This document shows, piece by piece, positions 55,815 to 63,653 of a DNA stretch of 64,000 nucleotides. Position numbers and translations under genes: made by a program. The stretch is from Leptospiraceae bacterium (lineage in GTDB: Bacteria; Spirochaetota; Leptospiria; Leptospirales; Leptospiraceae): contig JADJSX010000034.1 in assembly GCA_016711485.1 (NCBI GenBank), forward strand, positions 62,001 through 126,000, written 5' to 3'. The notes under the pieces were generated by a model. It was not told the origin of the DNA. It saw only the letters and a program-made list of their open reading frames with translations, and did no database searches. Numbering within the stretch: position 1 is the stretch's first letter; each line of letters begins with the position of its first letter.

Positions 55815-57003
55815 AATTCTAGCTATATATGCTCTATTTTTCTTGATGTTATTTTTAGGAGCAGGGGTAATTTTCATTATCCGCAATACAAATTCTCCTC
55901 CTGGAATTATAGGCATGATTCGAATTTTAGTTCACAATTCTCATGTTTTTATTCCTTACTTAGATGAAAGCGAACCAAAAGACAGAGAAGATTTTTATAA
56001 ACTTCTAAATCAAACAAAGGCGATTAGAATTTTTGAAACCACAAAAAAGAAATTAGAAGAATCAAAAATTGATTTCGATACAGTGCATAAATCTAAATCA
56101 GATCCTGAAAGAGTGTATGTGTTGAAATTCAAACAAAGATTTGCCCCACCACTTCTAATTCCAGTTGTGATTATTTCAATTTTACTATTCATTTTAATGC
56201 TCGTTACAACCTACTTGATGTATTCTTCCGTAAAATCCATTTCTTCTATCTCCAAAACCATTCAAGAATTTGGAGAAGGAAATTGGGGCAGACGACATAT
56301 ATCCGCAGATACCAACTACGAAACAAAACTTCTCACGGAATCATTTAACCTTATGGCTTCTAAAATTGAATCTTATAGAACTAGGGATAAACTCCTACTT
56401 CGTTCTATCATTCATGAAATTAGAAATCCTGTAATGGCTTTGCGTTGGGGATGGGAACTTTTTAAGAAAAAAAAGACAGGTATCAACTTGGAAGAAAATA
56501 TTGTATCCATAGAAAAAGCGATAGAAGAAATACAAATCATTACCTCTGCGATTATCCAAGAAAAGAAAAATGAATTAATCGAAATTAATTTAGTGGAATA
56601 CTTTGATACTTTTATAAAAAGAATGAATCCAATTGTCAAAAATGCGAATAGAAATATCCTATTTACCTCAAGCAAAGAATTTAATCCCACTGTTCTATGT
56701 AATCCAAATAGTCTATCTATCATCCTAAAAAACTTAGTACAAAATTTTATCCTTTATGAACCAAAAGAAATTTCTATTCATTTTCTTTTACAAGAAATCA
56801 AAGGAAGTATTCAAATTAAACTAAAAGTCAGCCTTCCCGATTCAGAGAATTGGATATTCGAACCATTTCAAAGAGGGGATAATTCCAATTTATCCGGCGA
56901 TGGAATTGGACTTAGTATCTCTAGAATCATTGCTGTTAATATGAATTGGAATCTATTTCTAAAAGATGGGTATATGGTATTGAGTGACGACCATCCAAAA
57001 TGA
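55798..57003 (+). CDS. Sensor histidine kinase with unusual ATP-binding lobe
   Basis: The 401 residues have a membrane helix (7-28), an extracytoplasmic domain (29-117), a second helix (119-142), a HAMP region (143-195) and a HisKA box with His206 (RSIIHEIRNPVMALRWG). The ATPase part has the N box (LSIILKNLVQNF) and a G2-like GDGIGLSIS. But the G1 box, where DxGxG is expected before FEPFQRGD, reads KVSLPDSENWI, so ATP binding could be weaker. The stop codon and the last residues (DDHPK) lie inside an inverted-repeat element. It pairs with the OmpR-type regulator by a 17-bp overlap. Confidence 0.88.
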   Translation: MKIYNKILAIYALFFLMLFLGAGVIFIIRNTNSPPGIIGMIRILVHNSHVFIPYLDESEPKDREDFYKLLNQTKAIRIFETTKKKLEESKIDFDTVHKSKSDPERVYVLKFKQRFAPPLLIPVVIISILLFILMLVTTYLMYSSVKSISSISKTIQEFGEGNWGRRHISADTNYETKLLTESFNLMASKIESYRTRDKLLLRSIIHEIRNPVMALRWGWELFKKKKTGINLEENIVSIEKAIEEIQIITSAIIQEKKNELIEINLVEYFDTFIKRMNPIVKNANRNILFTSSKEFNPTVLCNPNSLSIILKNLVQNFILYEPKEISIHFLLQEIKGSIQIKLKVSLPDSENWIFEPFQRGDNSNLSGDGIGLSISRIIAVNMNWNLFLKDGYMVLSDDHPK

Positions 57004-57062
57004 AGGCGAACAAACGTTTGTTCGCATTCATTTTGGATGTTTGCATTCATTTTGGATGGTCG
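56988..57062. repeat. 48-bp near-perfect palindrome with a third direct-repeat arm
   Basis: CATCCAAAATGAA (56992-57004) and TTCATTTTGGATG (57027-57039) flank the perfect 20-bp palindrome 57006-57025 (GCGAACAAAC plus GTTTGTTCGC), with one mismatched pair (57005/57026). The arm recurs: GCATTCATTTTGGATG is at 57024-57039 and again at 57043-57058. CGACCATCCAAAATGAA (56988-57004) pairs perfectly over 17 bp with 57046-57062. The element holds the stop codon of the histidine kinase gene. Confidence 0.85.
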
Positions 57063-57149
57063 CATTTAATGCTAACACTAATAAAAGAACGATAGAAAAA
57101 CGATATGGGTAACGTTATTTCTAATGTACGAATTTGAAAAAAAAATCAG

Positions 57150-58766
57150 CTAAGTTTGTCCAAGAAGGGTTAACTTAGTATAGACTCTCGCAAAATCGGA
57201 AAAAAAACTGGCCTCATCTTTTGCATAAAGTTCGACTAGACTTTTGGTTTCAGAGGTATCTAGAAGCACGACATCCGAGTTTAGAATTTCGAGGCTACTA
57301 TGTCTTTGCCCATTACAAAATTCGATTAGGTTTCGAAAATACGAATTAGAAAAAGTATACAAGTCTCTTGTCATCGGTTTGCCATTAGCCTTACCCAAGG
57401 TGTGAGCCCCGGATAACACAACTAAATCTTTTGCCGTAAGTCCCATCTTGGAAAATTGATCCAGTAAATCACGAATGGTTACATCTGAAGTAAGAACATG
57501 CATACGATTACCCGCTTGTTCTGCGTCTTTTCTTCCAAGGCTTAGATTGATCCTTGGACCGCCAGTTTTATGAATCGCAACAGCTCCCGCAAATGCAATT
57601 AAGTCCGAGTAACTAATCGTAATTGCCCGCTCTTTTAGTTCAGTTCGAATGGTCTCTAATTTTTCAAAATAAGGCTTTAAACTTAGATTTTCTACTCGAT
57701 CTAGTTCAAATCGTAAAGATCCATTCATTCCACCTTCGCCCGTTGCAGCGTTAAAATTCCCTGCATCATGAAATACAAGTCGCAAGAACTTGGGAGCATC
57801 TTCGGGCGACATCATTTTATTCAAAGATTCAACGAGTATATCTGATAGAGGTCGATGCTCTTCCTTCATAGAAAGAATTTCATATAAGCGGTAAAGACCT
57901 GTTTTCCCCTTGAGCTTGGTTTCAAAAATTCTTCCGCGATTGACACAAGTTTTGATAATTTCATACATTTCACTAGAAATTAAAAAAGGAGCACCTGCTT
58001 TTTTGGTAGTAGATTCAATCCGACTCGCCATATTCACAGAATCCCCGATAGCGGTAAATTGACGTTTGCCGGGGTGACCCAACTCTCCTAAGATTGCATT
58101 TCCGTAATGGATTCCAATTCCAATTTTAAATTCCAAATCAAAATGGGATTTTAAATACTGGTTCATCTCTGCCAAAGAATCAATCATGTGAAGAGCAGCT
58201 TTTGTTGCATTTAGACAAATCTCTTTTGGGCTTTCTCCTTTTAAACCGAAGAGTGCCATGAGTCCGTCTCCAATGTATTTATCTATATAGCCGTTATTTT
58301 CTAGAATTGCAATTCCCATCCGGTTGAAATAGCGATTTAGAATATGGATTGAATCATAGGGTAAAGCTTTTTCCGAGAACGTAGTAAATCCGCGTATATC
58401 ACTAAATAAAATCGCAATCTTCGCTTCTCGTCCAGTAGTTTCGCCTTTCTCAGAAATTGCAATTTCAATATCTTCTTTGTCGATGACGAGGCGACGAAGT
58501 TTTATATCTCCCTTCACACGAGTCTGACACGCCAAACGGATATTAGCCTCTAAACCTTTTACGCCAGCTAACTTTGATTCGACTTGATTTCTTGGTTCTA
58601 CGTTTTTAGGCTTATCTAGAATGATTACTCTACAAGTAGAGCATCTTCCATTTCCCCCGCAAGCATGAACATGAGGGATTTCGTTTTTGAGTGCAATTTG
58701 TAAGAGAGAAAGACTGAGATCTTCTTCCTCTACGATTTTGTCTTCTAGAAAATTGATTTCAGTCAT
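57150..58766 (-). CDS. Ferredoxin-adenylate cyclase-haem peroxidase fusion protein
   Basis: Three domains in 538 residues. (1) 1-95: 2Fe-2S ferredoxin with Cys36, Cys42, Cys45 and Cys80 (HACGGNGRCSTC, RLACQT), of the adrenodoxin CX5CX2C type. (2) 112-300: class III nucleotidyl cyclase with metal Asp123 (FSDIRGFT) and Asp167 (YIGDGLMALFG), adenine-type Lys163 and Asp242 and Asn245/Arg249 (GDSVNMASR), so ATP is the expected substrate. (3) 320-538: class I plant-type haem peroxidase like ascorbate/cytochrome c peroxidase, with Arg329 and distal His333 (RLVFHDAG), proximal His455 (LSGAHTLG) and a matching end (SLVELYAKDEASFFSDFA). The Asp that normally hydrogen-bonds the proximal His is Ser473 (TFSNSYF). 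I chose the ATG at 58766; a GTG at 58811 lies in a palindrome. Soluble; likely a redox- or haem-controlled cAMP source. Confidence 0.88.
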   Translation of the reverse strand: MTEINFLEDKIVEEEDLSLSLLQIALKNEIPHVHACGGNGRCSTCRVIILDKPKNVEPRNQVESKLAGVKGLEANIRLACQTRVKGDIKLRRLVIDKEDIEIAISEKGETTGREAKIAILFSDIRGFTTFSEKALPYDSIHILNRYFNRMGIAILENNGYIDKYIGDGLMALFGLKGESPKEICLNATKAALHMIDSLAEMNQYLKSHFDLEFKIGIGIHYGNAILGELGHPGKRQFTAIGDSVNMASRIESTTKKAGAPFLISSEMYEIIKTCVNRGRIFETKLKGKTGLYRLYEILSMKEEHRPLSDILVESLNKMMSPEDAPKFLRLVFHDAGNFNAATGEGGMNGSLRFELDRVENLSLKPYFEKLETIRTELKERAITISYSDLIAFAGAVAIHKTGGPRINLSLGRKDAEQAGNRMHVLTSDVTIRDLLDQFSKMGLTAKDLVVLSGAHTLGKANGKPMTRDLYTFSNSYFRNLIEFCNGQRHSSLEILNSDVVLLDTSETKSLVELYAKDEASFFSDFARVYTKLTLLGQT

Positions 58767-58780
58767 GGGTGGGAAGGACG

Positions 58781-58838
58781 TGGGTATTTTAGACAGTGGG
58801 TAGCTACCCACTGTCTAAAATACCCACTGTCTAAAATA
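58781..58838. repeat. 46-bp perfect palindrome with a 16-bp tandem arm
   Basis: Bases 58781-58803 (starting TGGGTATTTTAGACAG) are the exact reverse complement of 58804-58826, with no loop. CCCACTGTCTAAAATA occurs twice in tandem (58807-58822 and 58823-58838). It fills the space between the thiolase stop and the cyclase-peroxidase start. The three-arm plan equals that of 56988-57062. It could be a bidirectional terminator, a regulator site or a mobile palindromic repeat. Confidence 0.9.
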
Positions 58839-58844
58839 AGGGAA

Positions 58845-60200
58845 TTAAGGTCTTTCTAAAAGTATAGAACCTGCAACACCACCACCAGCACAGATACAGT
58901 TTACTGAGCGTTTTGCGCTTGGGTTTAGTTTGAAGTTCATGATTTGGTTTAGTAATACTCGTAAGCCGGTAGCTCCGAGTGGATGACCGAGAGCTAAAGT
59001 TCCACCGTTTGGATTTACTCGTCCGCCTTCTAAATCTATTGCTTCTAAATCGAATCCCCATGATTTTTTAATTTCTCTCATGGTTCCCATTGCAGTTGCA
59101 GCAAATGCTTCATGGATTTCAAAATTATCAATGTCTTTGAAATCAAGACCAGCAGATTTAATTGCTTTGTTCATAGACCAAGCCATACCTACTCCCATGA
59201 TCGATGGATCCACTCCATACATTCCCCAACCTGTGATTATAGCTTGCACTTCGAGTCCAAGTCTTGCTGCTTCTTTTTCAGTGGTAACAAAGATTGCAGC
59301 CGCTCCATCAGAACGTGGACACGCATTAAAGAGTGTAACCGCAGCTTCTGTTTCGCCTTCTACGAATGGCTTACCAATCCACTCGCCGTATTTTTCATAA
59401 AACTCTTTGATGCTCATGAACTTGGAATCAAAGATTGCACCTGCTTTATCAAAACGAGCAGGATTTTCAACCATACCAGTTTTCGTCATGATGAACTCAT
59501 CGTCTTCGAGAAGTGTTCCGTCTGTTAGTTTCACTGGCATTTGGAAGTGTCGATAGTTGCCAGCCTTGATAGAATCAAGTGCTTTTTTGTAAGAACGATA
59601 GGCGTAATCGTCTAGTGTTTTTTTCTTTAGACCGTAACGTTGTGCGACAACCTCACCTGTCATAGCCATGTTGATTTTACGAATTGGATCATTTAATCCT
59701 TCGTCGATGGAATCAATTACTTTTACTCCGAGTGCTTGGGCTTCGCCCCAGTTCTTCATAAGTTTATCAACTGTATCAAGTTTAGTAACGGATTTTGCAC
59801 CTTCTACAATAAAAGGTCCTTGGGACATAGACTCAAGACCAAGGGCTAAGTAGAATTTGCCTTCGCCGATCATAATTCTTCTTGCAGCGTCTAGGATTGC
59901 TTCACTACCGGATACGCAGTTGTTAGCCACTGTGATTGCACTTGCTTCTAAAGGAATTCCTGCACGAACAGAAATAACACGCGCAACGTTTGGAGTATAT
60001 ACACTCTGGCTGATTTCACCCGCAACAACTCCGTCTACTTCAGTTTTAGAAACTTTACTACGAGAAAAAATTTCTTCGGTTACTCTGTAACCTAATTCTG
60101 CAGAAGGAATATCCGCTAGAGATTTTCCAGCTTGTCCGATTGGAGTTCTAATGCCTGAGGCTAGAACGATTCTTTGATTATCAAATGTTGTAAATTTCAT
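58845..60200 (-). CDS. Thiolase (acetyl-CoA C-acyltransferase)
   Basis: The enzyme cleaves 3-ketoacyl-CoA at the last beta-oxidation step or makes acetoacetyl-CoA. The 451 residues have the nucleophilic Cys in TVANNCVSGSEAILDAARR, the His motif NFEIHEAFAATAMGT, GGRVNPNGGTLALGHPLGATGLR, and the second Cys in NCICAGGGVAGSILLERP. It is longer than the usual 390-400, with extra sequence near residues 150-230. AAAGGA is before the ATG. A 163-bp spacer upstream holds a CTCTGTGG tandem repeat. Which chain length it uses cannot be told from sequence. Confidence 0.93.
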   Translation of the reverse strand: MKFTTFDNQRIVLASGIRTPIGQAGKSLADIPSAELGYRVTEEIFSRSKVSKTEVDGVVAGEISQSVYTPNVARVISVRAGIPLEASAITVANNCVSGSEAILDAARRIMIGEGKFYLALGLESMSQGPFIVEGAKSVTKLDTVDKLMKNWGEAQALGVKVIDSIDEGLNDPIRKINMAMTGEVVAQRYGLKKKTLDDYAYRSYKKALDSIKAGNYRHFQMPVKLTDGTLLEDDEFIMTKTGMVENPARFDKAGAIFDSKFMSIKEFYEKYGEWIGKPFVEGETEAAVTLFNACPRSDGAAAIFVTTEKEAARLGLEVQAIITGWGMYGVDPSIMGVGMAWSMNKAIKSAGLDFKDIDNFEIHEAFAATAMGTMREIKKSWGFDLEAIDLEGGRVNPNGGTLALGHPLGATGLRVLLNQIMNFKLNPSAKRSVNCICAGGGVAGSILLERP

Positions 60201-60268
60201 GATATACAGTTATCCTTTGTTTATTTGAAAAGGCTATGAATGATGCGCAAGGGCTTACAAAAGCAATT

Positions 60269-60292
60269 CTCTGTGCCTCTGTGGCTCTGTGG
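60269..60292. repeat. Three tandem CTCTGTGG-type octamers
   Basis: CTCTGTGC (60269-60276), CTCTGTGG (60277-60284) and CTCTGTGG (60285-60292) lie head to tail, followed by CAAATC. Nearby are two copies of CTTACAAAAGC (around 60254 and 60298), flanking the tandem as a direct repeat. It occupies the spacer between the thiolase and TlpA-like genes, where I see no gene. Confidence 0.7.
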
Positions 60293-60363
60293 CAAATCTT
60301 ACAAAAGCCCGCAACTGAGAAAAGGATTTAATCTAAGGTCTATAAGTCGAGTGAAAAAACGGG

Positions 60364-60846
60364 TTATTTTTCCCAGTCCGACATTTTTTTTAGCAAATCT
60401 GGAGCATCCTCTGCATTCACGCCATATTGGTGGTAGATATTTTTCCCAGTTCTATCGAAAACAAAAAGTGCAGGCTGACCTTCTACAGAAAGTTCCGTAG
60501 CTAGTTTTAAATCAGAATCTAAAAGACTTTCGTATCTCATTCCAAAGTCTTGCGATACTTTTTTTATTTCGTCTACCGTCAATTCATGGTCAGTGTTGAC
60601 TCCCAAAAATACAAAATTATCTGGATTTGCTTTATCATGAAGTAACTCAATCACTGGTGCTGCTTTTTTGCATGGTTCGCACCAACTTGCCCAAAAGTCC
60701 AAAATTAATACTTTACCTTTATAGTCTAAAATTTTTTTTTCTTTTCCATTCCAGTCCTTTAACTCAATGTAAAGATAAGGAGCGGAAAACTCTTTCCTGC
60801 AAGAAAATGAAAAAAAGATAAGAAGAACTAGAAAAATATTTTTCAT
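60364..60846 (-). CDS. TlpA/ResA-like thioredoxin lipoprotein
   Basis: The 160 residues have a lipoprotein signal with Cys16 (LIFFSFSCRKEF), then a thioredoxin fold with the redox pair Cys56-Cys59 (FWASWCEPCKKAAPV) and the cis-Pro loop in VEGQPALFVFDRTG. TlpA/ResA proteins are periplasmic thiol-disulphide reductants, often for cytochrome maturation. No cytochrome gene is in view, so the client is unknown. It is 7 bp downstream of the bifunctional nuclease gene and probably co-transcribed with it. Confidence 0.9.
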   Translation of the reverse strand: MKNIFLVLLIFFSFSCRKEFSAPYLYIELKDWNGKEKKILDYKGKVLILDFWASWCEPCKKAAPVIELLHDKANPDNFVFLGVNTDHELTVDEIKKVSQDFGMRYESLLDSDLKLATELSVEGQPALFVFDRTGKNIYHQYGVNAEDAPDLLKKMSDWEK

Positions 60847-60853
60847 GGCAAAA

Positions 60854-61435
60854 TTAAGAACTTTCGATGATTTTTTTAATTTGGTCTCTAATCCGAGCGG
60901 CAGTTTCGTAGTCCTCCCCTTTCACTGCATTTGCCAAAGAATCTTCTAATATTTGCAATTGCGATTTGGGTGGTTGGTCTGGCTGGGAAATTTCCTGTAA
61001 ATTTGGTTCGGAAGGGATTTCTCCACCTTTCATAACTACTCCTGCTTCATCCAAAACATTTTGAGTAATAAAAATAGGAGCCTCAGCCCTAAGAGCAATG
61101 GCAATCGAATCCGAAGGGCGAGCATCAATGAGAAAAATTTCCTCGTCCTTTCGAACGGAGATTTTTGCGTAAAATGTATTATCTACAATTTCATCGATGG
61201 TTACCTTAATAATTTGGGCACCTAAAACTGGAATGAACATCATAATCAGATCATGAGTCATTGGTCTAGGCGGAGTAATTCCATCGAGAACGCTTGTAAT
61301 CGCATGAGTTTCCAAAGGACCTATAAAAATGGGAACCACTTTGGAATCATTCATTTCTTCTTTAGGTTTTAGAAAGACAGCAAATCCAACATTTGTAAGA
61401 GTAATATCAGAAATTTTTACTTCAATCAAGTCCAT
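60854..61435 (-). CDS. Bifunctional nuclease (BFN, DUF151) with UVR motif
   Basis: The 193 residues match DUF151: FAVFLKPKEEMNDSKVVPIFIGPLETHAITSVLDGITPPRPMTHDLI and ARPSDSIAIALRAEAPIFITQNVLDEAG. These proteins show nuclease activity in some plants and bacteria; the bacterial role is not settled. The C-terminal 40 residues (LQILEDSLANAVKGEDYETAARIRDQIKKI) are a UVR motif like that linking UvrB and UvrC. Family identity is clear; activity is not shown. Confidence 0.9.
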   Translation of the reverse strand: MDLIEVKISDITLTNVGFAVFLKPKEEMNDSKVVPIFIGPLETHAITSVLDGITPPRPMTHDLIMMFIPVLGAQIIKVTIDEIVDNTFYAKISVRKDEEIFLIDARPSDSIAIALRAEAPIFITQNVLDEAGVVMKGGEIPSEPNLQEISQPDQPPKSQLQILEDSLANAVKGEDYETAARIRDQIKKIIESS

Positions 61436-61511
61436 GATTCACACCATAATAGTAGTTAGTTTTTTTTTAAAGCCAAAATAATATGGTCATTAAACAAATT
61501 TTCGTTAAAAT

Positions 61512-62426
61512 ATGATAGTCGAAGTAATACCATTTTCAATTAATTTAGGCATATTTTCCAGCTTAGTTTGGAGTATTCTTACCTTTCAAAACATTCGACT
61601 CGTTGAAAAAATTCGAAAACTTCCACTATTTATTTCCTTTTCTTTTCTATTCTATGCTACATTTTATCTAACTAGTTTTTCCCATACTAAATTTTTCGAA
61701 TTCAAATCAATTTATTTTAGTTGGTATACAATTCTAATTCAACTCCTTTTACTCACGGTTATTATATTTATTAGTAAAAAACCATTTGTTTATTATTCCC
61801 CTTTTGTTAGTATTTTAATTTCTCCTTATATATTTTTCCTAGTTTTTGGATTTGAAACATTTCATCTCTGGGAAGATAACTTCCCCTCTTATTCCTTACT
61901 AAAAGCACAAAATCCAATCATTGCCTCGGTATGCCTTTTTCTACTGCTAATTAAACCATATAAAATCCAGATTCCCGCTTTTTTACTTACAATAGGAATT
62001 TTGTTTTATTATATTTACCCGCTTAAAAATTTTCCCTATCCTGAGATTCGAATTTTACACCATCGTTATATTCCTTACGAATTTTTCTTAACTGAAAATT
62101 CTTATTTATTTGAAGAGAACAGCGGAATTTACACAGAAAAAAAAGAAGATTCAGATGATGTGTTGTATAAACTAACATGGAGACCAATTAAAAAAATCAA
62201 TCTTCCCTTGCGACAAACAATTCAATCCATTGCGTCTAATTTTGAATTTCCGCTCATTATCACAGAGGATAATAAGATTATACTCCTAGAACTATCTAGG
62301 TCTTATAATGGCAATTTTTTTAAAGTAGTATTTAATTTAGAACAAGAATCCAAAGAAATTGAAATGATTGGAAATTCTAGTTTCATTAACCAAGCCAATA
62401 TACAATTAGAAGGTCCTTTGTTTTAA
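61512..62426 (+). CDS. Polytopic membrane protein of unknown function
   Basis: The 304 residues carry about seven membrane helices in the first 175 residues (for example FISFSFLFYATFYLTSF, ILIQLLLLTVIIFIS, ISPYIFFLVFGF), then a soluble C-terminal part of about 130 residues, rich in Phe and Lys, with YIPYEFFLTENSYLFEENSG. No family is recognised. It is convergent with the M23 peptidase gene and ends 3 bp from it, with no visible terminator. Confidence 0.62.
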   Translation: MIVEVIPFSINLGIFSSLVWSILTFQNIRLVEKIRKLPLFISFSFLFYATFYLTSFSHTKFFEFKSIYFSWYTILIQLLLLTVIIFISKKPFVYYSPFVSILISPYIFFLVFGFETFHLWEDNFPSYSLLKAQNPIIASVCLFLLLIKPYKIQIPAFLLTIGILFYYIYPLKNFPYPEIRILHHRYIPYEFFLTENSYLFEENSGIYTEKKEDSDDVLYKLTWRPIKKINLPLRQTIQSIASNFEFPLIITEDNKIILLELSRSYNGNFFKVVFNLEQESKEIEMIGNSSFINQANIQLEGPLF

Positions 62427-62428
62427 AT

Positions 62429-63583
62429 TTAAAATTCTTCTCCTAAAATATTTGAATTGATTCCACGTAGTAAGTCTTGTAAATCATAGACGTTAGTCGG
62501 CATAGAGTCTGTATTTTTTCTAATTTCATCATGAATCCCCGAACCACGGCGGACTTTCTGATGGTAGGTAAACAACTTTAGAATATCTTGATCTTTCATT
62601 CTTTTAGGATTAATTTCTAGAACTAACCTTTGAATTGTTTCGTCCGAAGTAACTTCTAAGGGGTCTATAAAATCTCTAGGAAAGTTTCTCAGAATACAAG
62701 CACGATTAGCCTCTTGGCTTAGATTTACTTTACAACGCTTTAATATGTCCGATGCACTCCTATTTTCTAAATCATACTCGGATGTATCTAAACCTTTTTC
62801 CTTTGCTTCAAAAACTTTTATCTCTTCAATTGTATCAAGAACGGCTAATTTCATTTTTTCATCAAATACTCCATTGGAACAATCCTGATTACGAAATAAA
62901 GTAAAATGTAAATGCGGTCCCGTCGACATACTCCCAGTATTCCCTGAATAAGCCATGACTTCCCTGTAATTAAAGATTCTTCCCTGTCTGCCTAAAATTC
63001 GTTTCAAGTGTGCGTAAAATCCGAAGTATCCCGCCTTCTTAAAGTAGACTAACAACGCTTCTCCGTAGATGGTTTGTTTGGGAAATCCATTCAGAGTAAT
63101 CCATTCTGAATAAACTCTTACAACCAAACAATCTTCTTTATCAGGACACCTGAGTGGAGTTCCTACCACAAGCGGAATATCGGACCCATAATGAATTTTT
63201 CCCTTCTTAGGATCAATATTCATAAAGTTTAAATCACAGCACATATTCATCGGATCAACTGGGAAATCGTCCAGATCGTTTATTTTATTACTGCAATATA
63301 AATCTTTTTTTATATTCAACTGCTCGAGTAAATCTTTTACTGTGGGATTTTCTAAATTCGAATTCTCTTGCGATAAGGTTACTTCTTCTTTTACCGTCTT
63401 GTTTTTTGGAAAAGATAACTCGCTAAAAAAAGTTTTCTGTCGATATGCCTTCGCCTTATTTTTATTAGCCGCTTTACTTTTTTCGGGCAAATTACATCCA
63501 ATAAGAAAAAAACCGAATAGAACTAAAATTTGGTAATAATTTTTGTTTAAAAATTTTAAAGATGCACAGATTATTTGAAACAT
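62429..63583 (-). CDS. M23 peptidase lipoprotein (LytM-like)
   Basis: The 384 residues have a lipoprotein signal with Cys30 (VLFGFFLIGCNLPEKSK) and a Lys/Asn-rich linker, then an M23 domain (about 145-260): HYGSDIPLVVGTPLRC holds the HxxxD zinc ligands, and GNTGSMSTGPHLHFTLFR holds the HxH motif. Both zinc elements are present, so it is likely an active peptidoglycan endopeptidase in the periplasm. A helical C-terminal extension of about 110 residues is not recognised. The ATG has no clear ribosome site. It is convergent with the membrane protein gene. Confidence 0.88.
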   Translation of the reverse strand: MFQIICASLKFLNKNYYQILVLFGFFLIGCNLPEKSKAANKNKAKAYRQKTFFSELSFPKNKTVKEEVTLSQENSNLENPTVKDLLEQLNIKKDLYCSNKINDLDDFPVDPMNMCCDLNFMNIDPKKGKIHYGSDIPLVVGTPLRCPDKEDCLVVRVYSEWITLNGFPKQTIYGEALLVYFKKAGYFGFYAHLKRILGRQGRIFNYREVMAYSGNTGSMSTGPHLHFTLFRNQDCSNGVFDEKMKLAVLDTIEEIKVFEAKEKGLDTSEYDLENRSASDILKRCKVNLSQEANRACILRNFPRDFIDPLEVTSDETIQRLVLEINPKRMKDQDILKLFTYHQKVRRGSGIHDEIRKNTDSMPTNVYDLQDLLRGINSNILGEEF

Positions 63584-63653
63584 TTTACAGTATAGTTTTT
63601 TACGTTAAAATACAATTATGACTTTTGTGAATTGTATCTTTACTTATTTTGGT

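Noticed and set aside
58767..58811. GTG start for the cyclase-peroxidase gene
   Set aside because: Would lie within a 46-bp palindrome and add 15 residues of non-conserved sequence; the ATG at 58766 begins just before the ferredoxin fold.
59112..59528. 138-codon frame inside the thiolase gene, opposite strand
   Set aside because: Lies wholly antisense to a strongly supported thiolase; composition is a reflection of that gene.
60240..60500. 86-codon frame across the CTCTGTGG tandem
   Set aside because: Crosses a repeat spacer and runs antisense into the TlpA-like gene.
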